Source of the DNA: Psychrobacter alimentarius
GTDB taxonomy: Bacteria; Pseudomonadota; Gammaproteobacteria; Pseudomonadales; Moraxellaceae
Direction: 5' to 3'
DNA: 64,000 nt
Assembly (NCBI RefSeq): GCF_001606025.1
Contig: NZ_CP014945.1
Location: 3,268,540 to 3,332,539 of the forward strand
Shown: positions 10,540 to 18,960 of the stretch, one piece after another
How positions within the stretch are numbered: the stretch's first letter is position 1
Layout: each line of letters starts with the position of its first letter
Program-made: the position numbers and the translations under genes
The notes under the pieces: model-generated
The model's input: only the letters and a program-made list of their open reading frames with translations
What the model was told of the DNA's origin: nothing
Database searches by the model: none

Positions 10540-11382
10540 ATGAATGTATCCTCTCGCTTTACTCGTTACTTACCCGCCGTGGCTATTTTGACCCTCGCTA
10601 TGGTCATGAGTGGTTGTCAACAAGAACCCGAAACTGACATGACGGATGACAGTCAAAATACTACCAATCAGACTGCCAGTACGCAAACGTCTGAGGCAAT
10701 GCCTCAAACTCAACAAACAGCCTCATCAATCGAGCAGCAGCAAGCGCCATTAACCATATTAGCGCTTGGCGACTCTTTGACCGAAGGGCTTGGCGTTGCT
10801 AATGACGACAACTACCCTGCGCAGTTAGAAGCGCGCCTGCATGAACAAGGCTATAAAAATGCCAAAGTGATTAACTCAGGTCTGAGCGGGGAAACCAGTA
10901 CGGGCTTGGTCAATCGCTTGGATTGGGTATTGCAGACTAAGCCAGATGTCACAATTTTGACCATTGGTGCCAACGATGCAATTCGTGGTATTGACGTGGC
11001 GACGGTTGAGGCCAACATTCGTACTGCTGTGAAGCGCCTGCAAGACAACGGCAGTGAAGTGATTTTGGGCGGTATGCAGATTTATGACAACCTTGGCTCT
11101 GATTATGTCAAATCGTTTGCCGCCATTTATCCTCGCGTCGCTAAAGATATGAATGTCACGCTTATTCCTTTTTTCTTAGAAGGTGTGGGCGGTGACCCTG
11201 CGCTGAACCAAGCTGATGCCATTCATCCAACCAAAGAAGGTTATACCATCATCGTTGATGACAATATTTTGCCTATCTTAGCGCCCAAGCTTGAGACATT
11301 TAAATCTGACGATGTGGCTGCCACTACGGTCGCCGATGACCCTGAGCCAGCACCCAAACTTATGCCAACAGAGGCCCTGTAA
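10540..11382 (+). CDS. SGNH-family esterase/thioesterase, lipoprotein (TesA-like)
   Basis: This is a GDSL/SGNH hydrolase related to thioesterase I/arylesterase TesA. The 280-aa protein has a signal sequence ending at MSGC (lipobox), a Thr/Gln-rich linker of about 45 residues, then block I GDSLTEG (catalytic Ser), block III GANDA and block V DAIHP (catalytic Asp/His). The linker and the acidic C-terminal tail (about 20 residues) are additions to the TesA core. The stop overlaps the next gene start (TAATG). Adjacency to the ybbA/ybbP-type genes is the same association seen in E. coli tesA-ybbAP. Confidence 0.88.
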   Translation: MNVSSRFTRYLPAVAILTLAMVMSGCQQEPETDMTDDSQNTTNQTASTQTSEAMPQTQQTASSIEQQQAPLTILALGDSLTEGLGVANDDNYPAQLEARLHEQGYKNAKVINSGLSGETSTGLVNRLDWVLQTKPDVTILTIGANDAIRGIDVATVEANIRTAVKRLQDNGSEVILGGMQIYDNLGSDYVKSFAAIYPRVAKDMNVTLIPFFLEGVGGDPALNQADAIHPTKEGYTIIVDDNILPILAPKLETFKSDDVAATTVADDPEPAPKLMPTEAL

Positions 11383-12080
11383 TGACATTATCCAGTGCAG
11401 CTAGCGCTTCTCGTTCAAACATCTTGCTCAATGCCTCAAAACTCACCAAGACGGTACAAGTGGGCGAACAAACACTGTCCATTATCAAAGAAGTCGACAT
11501 CTATATCAATGCCGGTGAGTTCGTGGTCATCATGGGTAAATCTGGCTCTGGCAAGTCAACGCTACTAGGGTTACTCGCCACGCTCGATTATCCCGATAGT
11601 GGCTCAGTAGAACTGGCAGATCACATGTTAAGCGATCTGGATGAAGATGCGCTCGCTGTCATTCGTCAACGCGACATGGGCTTTGTGTTTCAATCGTTCC
11701 ATCTATTGCCAACCTTGACAGTGGCGGAGAACATTGCTTTTCCACTCGATATTGCAAGACGTCCGAATCAAGCGCGTGTGAACGAGCTGATTGAGGCGGT
11801 TGACTTAGGACACAGACGTGACAGTCTGCCCAATCAGTTATCAGGCGGTGAGCAGCAGCGTACGGCAGTTGCACGGGCGTTGGTGTCGCATCCTAAGATT
11901 GTGTTTGCGGATGAACCAACAGGCAACTTAGATGAGCAAAATGCCAATCAAGTCATGCAGCTGCTATTGGACTTACGCCAACAGGTTGGCTCGGCACTGG
12001 TGGTCGTAACACATGACCCAGCACTGGCAGCAATGGCAGATCGTGTCATTACCATGCATGATGGACGGATTGTATCTTAA
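11382..12080 (+). CDS. ABC transporter ATP-binding protein (YbbA-like)
   Basis: This is the ATPase of a LolD/MacB-type ABC system. It is 232 aa with Walker A GKSGSGKST, Q-loop VFQSFHLLPTLT, signature LSGGEQQRTAVARAL, Walker B IVFADEPTGNLD and the H-loop VVTHD. It is joined by one-base overlaps to the esterase upstream and the permease downstream, so the three form one translational unit. In E. coli ybbA/ybbP pairs with tesA; the export substrate is not established. Confidence 0.92.
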   Translation: MTLSSAASASRSNILLNASKLTKTVQVGEQTLSIIKEVDIYINAGEFVVIMGKSGSGKSTLLGLLATLDYPDSGSVELADHMLSDLDEDALAVIRQRDMGFVFQSFHLLPTLTVAENIAFPLDIARRPNQARVNELIEAVDLGHRRDSLPNQLSGGEQQRTAVARALVSHPKIVFADEPTGNLDEQNANQVMQLLLDLRQQVGSALVVVTHDPALAAMADRVITMHDGRIVS

Positions 12081-14701
12081 TGACCAAAATCTCAACTGAT
12101 AAGTCGTCCTTGAACAGCACCCTGACTACTAACAACTCTGAGTCTCTCATCAGCCGAATATTTGCGCGTCATTTGGGCTCAAAAGCCTTAAGTCGTAGCT
12201 GGTGGCAACGCTGGGTCTATCCGGTGCTGTTTTTATTGACGCTCACGCTATCGCTTGCCACTTATTTGACTCTCGACTCCATCCAGCAGTCGGTTGACAG
12301 CTATGTCAATGACAATCAGCGGGCGCTCGTTGGTGGTGATTTGGTATTGAACAGTCAGCAAGACTGGCCAAGTGAGGTGTTGACGCAAGTAGACACCATC
12401 GCTGATAGCCAAAAGGTGTTTGATTATCAATTTAGTGCGATGGTGGTGACCGATGAGCAGACGTTACTTGCCCGCGTCAAAGCGGTGTCGCCCAATTATC
12501 CGCTTTATGGCAAAGTAGAGCTGGCTTCAGGGAATGATTTGTGGCAGCAATTGACCTCGGATAGCGTCGTGGTCGCGCCTGAAGTGCTCAGCAGCCTAAA
12601 TGCTCGTATCGGTGATACAGTCACCATTGGTGATGCGCAATTTACCATCAGTGATGTGCTGACCAAAGAGCCTGATCGTCCATTGACCGCCTTTGGCTTT
12701 GGTGGTCGTGTTTTGATGCAGCAAGATGCGCTAGCCGCTACCAATCTATTAGGTCAGCGTAGCCGCGTCAATTATCGTATTGAGCTGGCAGGCGCGCCTG
12801 AATTGATCGCCCAGCAGCGTGATACCTTTACGCAAATACTGAGCAATTATCCTGATATTGAGCTGTCTGATGCTGATTCGGCGGATACCTCTGTCTCACG
12901 TATCTCTGATAATGTCTTGATGTTTTTAAAACTACTCGTCATTGCCGTGCTGTTATTGTCAGCAGTTGCGATGTATGGCGTCATTACAGCGTTTGTAACT
13001 AAGCAGCAATCCAATAATGCGATTCGTTTGGCGTTGGGTGAGGCGCTTAGCTCAGTCAAACGCAGCTACTATCAGCTATTGGTCGTCACCTCTATCATCG
13101 CTTGTATCGCTGCGGTCGCTCTTAGTTTTGGTCTGCTTAAAGTGGGTCAGCCGTATCTCGTGGCTATTTTGCCGCCAGACGTGGGCCTTGCCATTAATCC
13201 CATCAGTGCGATTAAGACCACCGTCATTGCCTTGGTGCTGACTTTACTAATTGCTCAACGTGGCTTGAGTACCCTTAATACGACCAAACCTGCTACCTTG
13301 CTCAATCAAGGCACTGGCTCGCCTTCACAAAACTTGCCGTGGTATCGACGCGTGCCCTTACTGTGGTACGGAGTCATGCTGGCTGGGCTGTATGCGTTTT
13401 TTGCCTATGAAGTCGGTTCATGGTTATTGGGCGCGCAGCTGCTAATAGGGTTAATTGCTTTTGTGGCGGTATTTTGGGCATTGGCGCGCGGTTGGTTATG
13501 GCTACTTGCCAAGCTTGCTAAACGCTCAGATATTGGCTGGATGCATCGTATTGCGATTCATAACCTTGCGCGTAAAGGCAATCAGTCTGCGCTGTTTTTT
13601 GTGACCTTATCACTATCGGTTGCGGTTTTGACCCTGATTACCACGCTCAATCACAGTATCAATGCGCAGTTTATCAATGCGTATCCCGAAGATGCGCCCA
13701 ATTTGTTTTTGCTTGATATTCAAAGCGACCAACATGACGAGATCGATAGATTGATCGGTGCGCCTGTGAGCTACTATCCGGTGATTCGTTCGCGCGTGGT
13801 CACTGCCAATGAGGTGCCCGTACAAGAGATTGAGCCTGCGGATGGCTTTGATGATCCCACGCGTGTCTTTAATTTAAGCTACGCCGATATAGTCATGGAC
13901 ACCGAATACATCGTTGACGCGATAGAAGACGAGCAGCTGTATGCACCTGTGGATACGCAGAACGAGCAAAACCCTGATCAAGCCGTCGTACCTATGTCCG
14001 TTTTGGACACCGCAGCTGACCTGCTCAATGTCGGTATGGGTGATCAGGTGCGTTTTAATATTCAAGGGATTGAGATCGTCGGGCAGATTACCAGTATTCG
14101 CTCGCGTTTTGAGCAAGGCCCCAGTCCGTTTTTCTACTTCTTATTTGAACCATCGGTATTGGCAGCAGCACCGCAGATTCAGTTTGCCACCGCGCATGTC
14201 CCTGCCGATGAGATTCCAAACATACAAGGCAAGCTGGTACGCGAGTTCCCAGCGGTCACGACTATCAATGGAACGGCTATCGCGCAACAAATCCAAGAGC
14301 TGGTAGTACAAATGAGCCGCTTGGTCTATGTGTTTACCCTACTCGCTCTACTGACCGGCGTGATGGTGTTGATTAGCTCGTTGCTATCGACCTCGCAAGA
14401 TCGCATGAAGGAGAGCGCATCGTTCCGATTGCTTGGTATGCAAAAGCGCGACTTGTATCTGCTCAACATCTTAGAGCTGAGTGTGCTGGGTATCAGCGCG
14501 GCGGTGTTCGCAGTCATTATCGCAAACGTGGGCGCATGGGCGGCCATCACGCAATGGTTTAATCTACAATTTAGTGTACCGTGGATGAGCCTAGGTATTG
14601 GCGGTGCGGCATTGATTGGTTTATTGCTTGCGATTGCCGTGATTTATGTGAGATTGGTGATTGGACGCGGGATTATGGCTAGGGTACGGGCGATGATTTA
14701 G
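12080..14701 (+). CDS. ABC transporter permease, FtsX/YbbP-like
   Basis: This large ABC permease is 873 aa, near the normal YbbP size of about 800. The first membrane helix is around residues 45-65, a periplasmic domain follows to about residue 270, then a first FtsX cluster of helices (MFLKLLVIAVLLLSAVAMYGVI), more central helices, a second periplasmic domain, and a C-terminal FtsX cluster (LVYVFTLLALLTGVMVLISSL). It starts inside the stop of the ATPase gene. It probably acts on envelope lipids or lipoproteins rather than as a small-molecule importer; this is inferred from the family. Confidence 0.9.
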   Translation: MTKISTDKSSLNSTLTTNNSESLISRIFARHLGSKALSRSWWQRWVYPVLFLLTLTLSLATYLTLDSIQQSVDSYVNDNQRALVGGDLVLNSQQDWPSEVLTQVDTIADSQKVFDYQFSAMVVTDEQTLLARVKAVSPNYPLYGKVELASGNDLWQQLTSDSVVVAPEVLSSLNARIGDTVTIGDAQFTISDVLTKEPDRPLTAFGFGGRVLMQQDALAATNLLGQRSRVNYRIELAGAPELIAQQRDTFTQILSNYPDIELSDADSADTSVSRISDNVLMFLKLLVIAVLLLSAVAMYGVITAFVTKQQSNNAIRLALGEALSSVKRSYYQLLVVTSIIACIAAVALSFGLLKVGQPYLVAILPPDVGLAINPISAIKTTVIALVLTLLIAQRGLSTLNTTKPATLLNQGTGSPSQNLPWYRRVPLLWYGVMLAGLYAFFAYEVGSWLLGAQLLIGLIAFVAVFWALARGWLWLLAKLAKRSDIGWMHRIAIHNLARKGNQSALFFVTLSLSVAVLTLITTLNHSINAQFINAYPEDAPNLFLLDIQSDQHDEIDRLIGAPVSYYPVIRSRVVTANEVPVQEIEPADGFDDPTRVFNLSYADIVMDTEYIVDAIEDEQLYAPVDTQNEQNPDQAVVPMSVLDTAADLLNVGMGDQVRFNIQGIEIVGQITSIRSRFEQGPSPFFYFLFEPSVLAAAPQIQFATAHVPADEIPNIQGKLVREFPAVTTINGTAIAQQIQELVVQMSRLVYVFTLLALLTGVMVLISSLLSTSQDRMKESASFRLLGMQKRDLYLLNILELSVLGISAAVFAVIIANVGAWAAITQWFNLQFSVPWMSLGIGGAALIGLLLAIAVIYVRLVIGRGIMARVRAMI

Positions 14702-14726
14702 ACGTATTGGATTTTGGCTTCATATA

Positions 14727-14753
14727 GAAAAACCCCTTAATAGGGGTTTTTTT
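14727..14753 (+). terminator. Rho-independent terminator after ABC operon
   Basis: AAAACCCC TTAA TAGGGGTTTTTTT is a strong GC stem with a T run, 26 bases past the permease stop. It separates the core operon from the AT-rich island. Confidence 0.88.
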
Positions 14754-14827
14754 AATTCTGTACTATCTCCCAGCTCACATTAAGTATAGACACATAAAAA
14801 TAGTTTGTACTTACAATTAAAATTTAC

Positions 14828-14856
14828 TTGACTATAAGCAATAAAACCCCTATTAA
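14828..14856 (+). promoter_or_regulatory. Sigma-70-type promoter of the accessory gene
   Basis: TTGACT (14828-14833), a 17-base spacer and TATTAA (14851-14856) form a good -35/-10 pair 47 bases before the ATG at 14904. AGAGGA at 14891-14896 is the ribosome site. Confidence 0.6.
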
Positions 14857-14903
14857 TAGACTAGTGTTCATTAATATTAATTATTTTAATAGAGGATAAT
14901 TTT

Positions 14904-16019
14904 ATGATTTTAAAAGATTTTGTTTATGTTCCAGCTCTAAGGACGAGCGTATATAATTTAGGTGCAGTTAGTATGCTCAATGATAGTGTTAAAGACTTAA
15001 TAATACCTCGTTTGATCGTAACAGGTAAGAACGAAGACTGTCTTAATGGCTTCTTAGTTAAATGGGGAAAGGATAGACCTTTTTTCTTGGAAGTATCAAA
15101 ATATGCTCTGGATTTAGACTGCGAACTTAATCAATTATTAAACAACTCAAAACAATATTTTTCTGAACAATACAGTTTTTTCTCTAGTAAAAATCAATAT
15201 CAAGTCATACCTCTAGTTAATGAAACCGACTCAACTAATCTTAGAGATATAATGCAACACTCTTTGAAATTAGTAAATAATTTCGATAAGGTTGCATTTA
15301 GACTCGATATAAGAAAGGACTTTCAAGCAAGTTTGAATTTACTTACAACACTACTCTCAGCTTTTAGCGACGATTTAATTCAAAAAGTTATATTGATTGT
15401 AGACGCAGGTAAAATTAGTAGTTTAAGCGATATTTCCACCATTTCTCTCAATCAAACATTACAATTTATAAATCAATACAAATTCCCGTTAGTGGTATTT
15501 TCAAGCACTTCTTATCCAAACTCTAGACCTACTTCAGGGACAAGTGATAATTTTCCATGCTTAGACCCCATTTGGCAATACACTTATATTAACAAGCTCT
15601 TAGCCAACGAAACCAAAGCTATTTACGGAGACTTCTCAGCAACTGATCCTTCAACTGAGAAATTCGATTTTGACTTTGCAGTTCGTCCTATTCCTTATGG
15701 TACTTATCTATTAGAGGACTCTCTTGAGTGGTACACACTCAGAGAAGGCAAAGGAGGTGAATATGATAAATTCAGAGAAGTTGCAAAGAAAATAAGAAGT
15801 CAGAATGGTTATCATGGCGATACGTTTTGTGAAGCCAACAAAATTATAAAAAGTATCGAAGATGGCACACGTAATAAAGCTGGAAATCAAGCATTTTGGA
15901 ATAAGTTAAAAATAAATGAACATATCAGTGCTATTATCGATAAATATCATAAAAGCCTACTAGATATGACTGGACAGAACTCTGAAGATGAAGATGAAGA
16001 TGAAGATGAAGATTATTAA
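14904..16019 (+). CDS. Beta_protein / sce7725-like family protein
   Basis: No enzymatic role is known. The 371-aa protein starts with VYVPALRTSVYNLGAVSML followed by IIPRLIV, which matches the opening (YvP-lr-k--E--AL---------i-P-iei) of the Beta_protein family (Pfam) and the related sce7725 family; the assignment is from memory of that pattern. Later blocks are VAFRLDIRK, ILIVDAGKIS and FPLVVFSSTSYP, suggesting an alternating beta/alpha fold. The C-terminus is a run of Glu-Asp pairs coded by a tandem GAAGAT repeat. The gene is clearly more AT-rich than its neighbours. Its 3' end overlaps the convergent nuclease-like gene by 4 bases. In other genomes such proteins occur beside sce7726-type genes, which fits this pair; a defence or toxin-antitoxin role is inference. 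Confidence 0.7.
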   Translation: MILKDFVYVPALRTSVYNLGAVSMLNDSVKDLIIPRLIVTGKNEDCLNGFLVKWGKDRPFFLEVSKYALDLDCELNQLLNNSKQYFSEQYSFFSSKNQYQVIPLVNETDSTNLRDIMQHSLKLVNNFDKVAFRLDIRKDFQASLNLLTTLLSAFSDDLIQKVILIVDAGKISSLSDISTISLNQTLQFINQYKFPLVVFSSTSYPNSRPTSGTSDNFPCLDPIWQYTYINKLLANETKAIYGDFSATDPSTEKFDFDFAVRPIPYGTYLLEDSLEWYTLREGKGGEYDKFREVAKKIRSQNGYHGDTFCEANKIIKSIEDGTRNKAGNQAFWNKLKINEHISAIIDKYHKSLLDMTGQNSEDEDEDEDEDY

Positions 16020-16612
16020 GCTTTCCTAAGCTTTAATTTTTCTAGAGTGAATTGTCTAGCTTCTTTTAAACTTATTTCTTTTGCTAAATTCTCACGTGCT
16101 TCTTTTTTAGTTGCGCGTGTTTTTGTGGGTATACCATACATTTTAGATAGTTCATTTATCTCTTCCCGCCACAGTAACCCTATTAAATCATAAACATTGT
16201 TTAAACCATGATTTTTTATTGCGTCTCTGGCTATAGCTATAGATTTAGTATTGTCCACTAGCATAATGCCAATATGTTTAGGCGTGCTCGCTAGCGCTTG
16301 TTCTAAATGTTTACCGTGAGTACACAGCCAAACTTCATCAAAGACATTTGTATATGCCTCTTTCTGTAACTCCCAGCGTTTAAGCGAATCTTTTTCCGAT
16401 TTAATCTCAAATCCAACCAAGCGACCATTAGCTAGAACTAGGTCTGCTCTATAAGAGTTATCTACAGACGAGTTTTTATCTTTGTTATAAAAACCTAGCT
16501 CATTAATTAGAATATCATTTTCAGTAAGCGAAAACTTGATATCTACCCATTCTCTTAGAGTCTCTCTGATTTCAGTAGGATTCAGTGGCTGTTTCAAATC
16601 ATGTGTTCTCAT
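16016..16612 (-). CDS. sce7726-like protein with PD-(D/E)XK nuclease-like motif
   Basis: The function is not established. The 198-aa protein contains RADLVLANGRLVGFEIKSEKDSLKRW: Asp, then an E-x-K pair (GFEIKSE), followed by QKEAYTNVFDEVWLCTHGK. This D...ExK arrangement with a following helix is that of the PD-(D/E)XK nuclease fold, and the whole block resembles the sce7726 family. The C-terminus is Lys/Arg-rich. It is convergent with the Beta_protein-like gene, sharing 4 bases (TTAA) at the stops. AT content is high. It could be an antiphage nuclease subunit, or a recognition protein with a dead nuclease fold. Confidence 0.72.
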   Translation of the reverse strand: MRTHDLKQPLNPTEIRETLREWVDIKFSLTENDILINELGFYNKDKNSSVDNSYRADLVLANGRLVGFEIKSEKDSLKRWELQKEAYTNVFDEVWLCTHGKHLEQALASTPKHIGIMLVDNTKSIAIARDAIKNHGLNNVYDLIGLLWREEINELSKMYGIPTKTRATKKEARENLAKEISLKEARQFTLEKLKLRKA

Positions 16613-16639
16613 AAGCGTGTCCTAACCTTAATGTGATAA

Positions 16640-16666
16640 CAAAAAACACCAGTTTATTAACTGGTG
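16640..16666 (-). terminator. Terminator-like hairpin in the leader of the sce7726-like gene
   Basis: On the minus strand CACCAGTT AATA AACTGGTG is a perfect 8-bp stem followed by TTTTTTG. It lies 28 bases before the ATG at 16612, so it either ends an upstream minus-strand transcript or acts as an attenuator in the leader. Confidence 0.6.
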
Positions 16667-16761
16667 CAATTGCTGATCAACTTATATTAATAATATAATA
16701 ATATAAACTGTCTGAAACTAACAGCTTAATTCATGACTCTTAGCAAAGCTTCACTTAGTTA

Positions 16762-16945
16762 AAAATAGTCGCTTTAAAGAGCGGTTTAGTCCTGATTGAA
16801 ACGATAGCTTTGTAGAGTGTGGCGCTTAAAGCGCCTTGCACAGAAATGATCGCTCGAATGTCGGAACCCACCTGTACTTAGATACTGTACCCATAAACTA
16901 CCAACTATGAGCGCGAAACAGCTTTCCGCTATAAAACTTTATCCT
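16762..16945 (+). ncRNA. ssrS: Probable 6S RNA
   Basis: 6S RNA binds sigma-70 RNA polymerase in stationary phase. A non-coding stretch of about 185 bases reads TTTAGTCCTGATTGAAACG then ATAG...TTTG...AGAGTGTGGCGCT, in the same order and spacing as the E. coli 6S segments AGUCCCCUGAGCCGAUAUUU...AGAAUGUGGCGCU. The ends can pair (TTTAAAGAGCGG near 16773 with CCGCT...CTTTA near 16926-16941). A GGCGC/GCGCC hairpin lies at 16821-16835, and a strong terminator follows. The homology is judged by eye. The ends are approximate to about 10 bases. Confidence 0.62.
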
Positions 16946-16965
16946 CTAAAACCTCAAACCAAAAC

Positions 16966-16995
16966 GCCTTCTACTCATCTAGAGGGCTTTTTTTT
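16966..16995 (+). terminator. Terminator after the 6S RNA candidate
   Basis: GCCTTCTA CTCATC TAGAGGGC is an eight-pair stem (one G-T) followed by eight T. No ORF ends just before it, which supports a plus-strand RNA gene upstream. Confidence 0.8.
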
Positions 16996-17064
16996 ACTTC
17001 ATAAGCTGTATAGACATATAAGTCAATATCCACCACGCACTTTACTTATTTTATAGCCCTCATT

Positions 17065-17073
17065 TGCTATACT
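17065..17073 (+). promoter_or_regulatory. Extended -10 element upstream of avtA
   Basis: TGCTATACT lies 49 bases before the avtA start, identical to the element before nqrM. No clear -35 is seen. Confidence 0.45.
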
Positions 17074-17121
17074 AGCCCACTTTATCCCTCACATAATTTC
17101 TTAAACATTCACGGTAACCTT

Positions 17122-18447
17122 ATGAAGTTCTCAAAGTTCGGTCAGAAATTTACCCAGTCTACTGGCATCTCGCAATTAATGGATGATCTTGGCGATGCGC
17201 TAAAAAGCGATCAGCCGGTCAACATGCTGGGTGGCGGTAATCCTGCCAAAATTGAGGCCGTTAATGAGTTGTTTTTGGAGACGTATAAAGCACTGGGCGT
17301 TGATAATGATACGGGCGAAGCCAATAGTAGTGCCATTATTAGCATGGCGAACTACTCCAATCCACAAGGGGATGCAGGTTTTATCGATGCGTTGGTTGGC
17401 TTCTTTAATCGTCATTATGATTGGAATCTGACCTCAGAAAACATCGCGCTGACCAATGGCTCACAAAATGCGTTTTTCTATCTGTTCAATTTATTTGGTG
17501 GTGCGTTTACTGACGAGCAGAACCAATCTGTCGATAAGTCTATTTTATTGCCATTGACCCCTGAGTATATTGGCTATAGTGATGTGCATGTGGAAGGTCA
17601 GCATTTCGCAGCCGTATTACCACATATCGATGAAGTGACGCACGAGGGCGAAGAAGGCTTCTTTAAATATCGTGTGGATTTTGAGGCGTTAGAGAACCTA
17701 CCAGCGCTAAAAGAAGGTCGTATCGGCGCGATTTGCTGCTCACGCCCGACCAACCCGACAGGCAACGTGCTGACCGATGACGAAATGGCGCATCTGGCCG
17801 AGATTGCCAAACGTTATGACATTCCGCTAATCATTGATAACGCCTATGGCATGCCCTTCCCCAATATCATTTACTCTGATGCGCACTTGACATGGGATAA
17901 CAACACGATCCTTTGCTTTAGCCTGTCGAAGATTGGCTTACCGGGTATGCGTACGGGTATTATCGTGGCTGATGCGAAGGTGATCGAAGCCGTCAGCGCG
18001 ATGAATGCCGTGGTGAACCTAGCGCCGACACGCTTTGGTGCGGCGATTGCCACACCACTGGTTGCAAACGATCGTATCAAGCAGTTGTCTGATAATGAGA
18101 TTAAGCCATTTTATCAAAAGCAGGCAAAACTCGCGGTGAAGCTATTAAAAGACGCATTGGGCGATTATCCGCTCATGATTCATAAACCTGAAGGCGCGAT
18201 ATTCTTTTGGTTATGGTTTAAAGACTTACCGATTAGTACGCTTGATCTGTACGAGCGCCTAAAAGAAAAAGGCACCTTGATTGTACCAAGTGAGTATTTT
18301 TTCCCTGGTGTGGATATCAGCGATTACCAACACGCGCACGAATGTATTCGTATGAGTATCGCGGCGGATGAGCAGACGCTAACAGATGGTATTAAAGTGA
18401 TTGGTGAGGTGGTGCGCGCATTGTATGATGAGGCTCAAAGCAAGTAA
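17122..18447 (+). CDS. avtA: Valine-pyruvate aminotransferase
   Basis: This is a PLP enzyme of aminotransferase class I/II that exchanges the amino group between valine/alanine and their keto acids. It is 441 aa, slightly longer than E. coli AvtA. It starts MKFSKFGQKFTQSTGISQLMDD and carries NMLGGGNPA, SRPTNPTGNVL, DNAYGMPFPN and the PLP-lysine region SLSKIGLPGMRTG. The first ATG after GGTAACCTT is used. It is monocistronic: an RNA gene terminator lies upstream and a bidirectional terminator downstream. Confidence 0.93.
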   Translation: MKFSKFGQKFTQSTGISQLMDDLGDALKSDQPVNMLGGGNPAKIEAVNELFLETYKALGVDNDTGEANSSAIISMANYSNPQGDAGFIDALVGFFNRHYDWNLTSENIALTNGSQNAFFYLFNLFGGAFTDEQNQSVDKSILLPLTPEYIGYSDVHVEGQHFAAVLPHIDEVTHEGEEGFFKYRVDFEALENLPALKEGRIGAICCSRPTNPTGNVLTDDEMAHLAEIAKRYDIPLIIDNAYGMPFPNIIYSDAHLTWDNNTILCFSLSKIGLPGMRTGIIVADAKVIEAVSAMNAVVNLAPTRFGAAIATPLVANDRIKQLSDNEIKPFYQKQAKLAVKLLKDALGDYPLMIHKPEGAIFFWLWFKDLPISTLDLYERLKEKGTLIVPSEYFFPGVDISDYQHAHECIRMSIAADEQTLTDGIKVIGEVVRALYDEAQSK

Positions 18448-18469
18448 CCATACCTGCCATTTAAACAGT

Positions 18470-18501
18470 AAAAAACGGACTGCTTAATAGTCCGTTTTTT
18501 T
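18470..18501. terminator. Bidirectional terminator between avtA and the convergent gene
   Basis: AAAAAACGGACT GCTTAAT AGTCCGTTTTTTT has A and T runs on both sides, so it can act in both directions. The stop codon of the minus-strand gene lies in the loop region. Confidence 0.85.
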
Positions 18502-18960
18502 ATGGCGTCTGGTCAATGACATGGGTTTATTGGTGGGTCGAAAGACAGTCGTCCACTTATTCAGCGCAAAAAGCACGTATGACAGCAGGCACGTATTGAT
18601 CAAATCACGAATACTTGCGATCAGCTGTTCGCGGCTTAAGCCTGCCAAACCTAGCGATTCAATCGTTTCTCGATTGTCCAAATACTCGCCCAAAAGCGCA
18701 ATGCCAGTCACGATAATTAAAGCTATAAATGATCGAATACCTTGGCTTTTGATGATAGGACGTAGCACCATCAGACAAAGCAGATAAATACCGACGCCAA
18801 CATAGATATGTAAAGCGTCTTTGGCAAGGCCAGTTGTTTCAACAACATTGAGTTTAAAATCGGTAAAATCCACTGAGATATTCCAAATATAAGCGAGCAG
18901 AAAATAATTGAGCGTATCACTAAACAATAATATAGTCAGTAAAACATAATATCGATACAC
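18484..18960 (-). CDS. Hypothetical four-helix membrane protein
   Basis: I do not recognise this protein. It is up to 158 aa with about four hydrophobic helices (residues 4-25, 52-67, 76-92 and near 125-137), then a basic tail ending RRHKKTDY. The GTG start at 18960 has no good ribosome site and lies within a dispersed palindromic element, so the true N-terminus is doubtful; no ATG occurs before residue 59. The spacing of helices recalls phosphate-starvation-inducible PsiE-type proteins (four helices, about 135 aa), but this is weak. Confidence 0.55.
   Translation of the reverse strand: MYRYYVLLTILLFSDTLNYFLLAYIWNISVDFTDFKLNVVETTGLAKDALHIYVGVGIYLLCLMVLRPIIKSQGIRSFIALIIVTGIALLGEYLDNRETIESLGLAGLSREQLIASIRDLINTCLLSYVLFALNKWTTVFRPTNKPMSLTRRHKKTDY

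Noticed and set aside
14904..16612. Prophage remnant
   Set aside because: Only two genes are present, with no integrase, structural phage gene, tRNA attachment duplication or repeat at both borders; the link to phages through the Beta_protein name is not evidence by itself.
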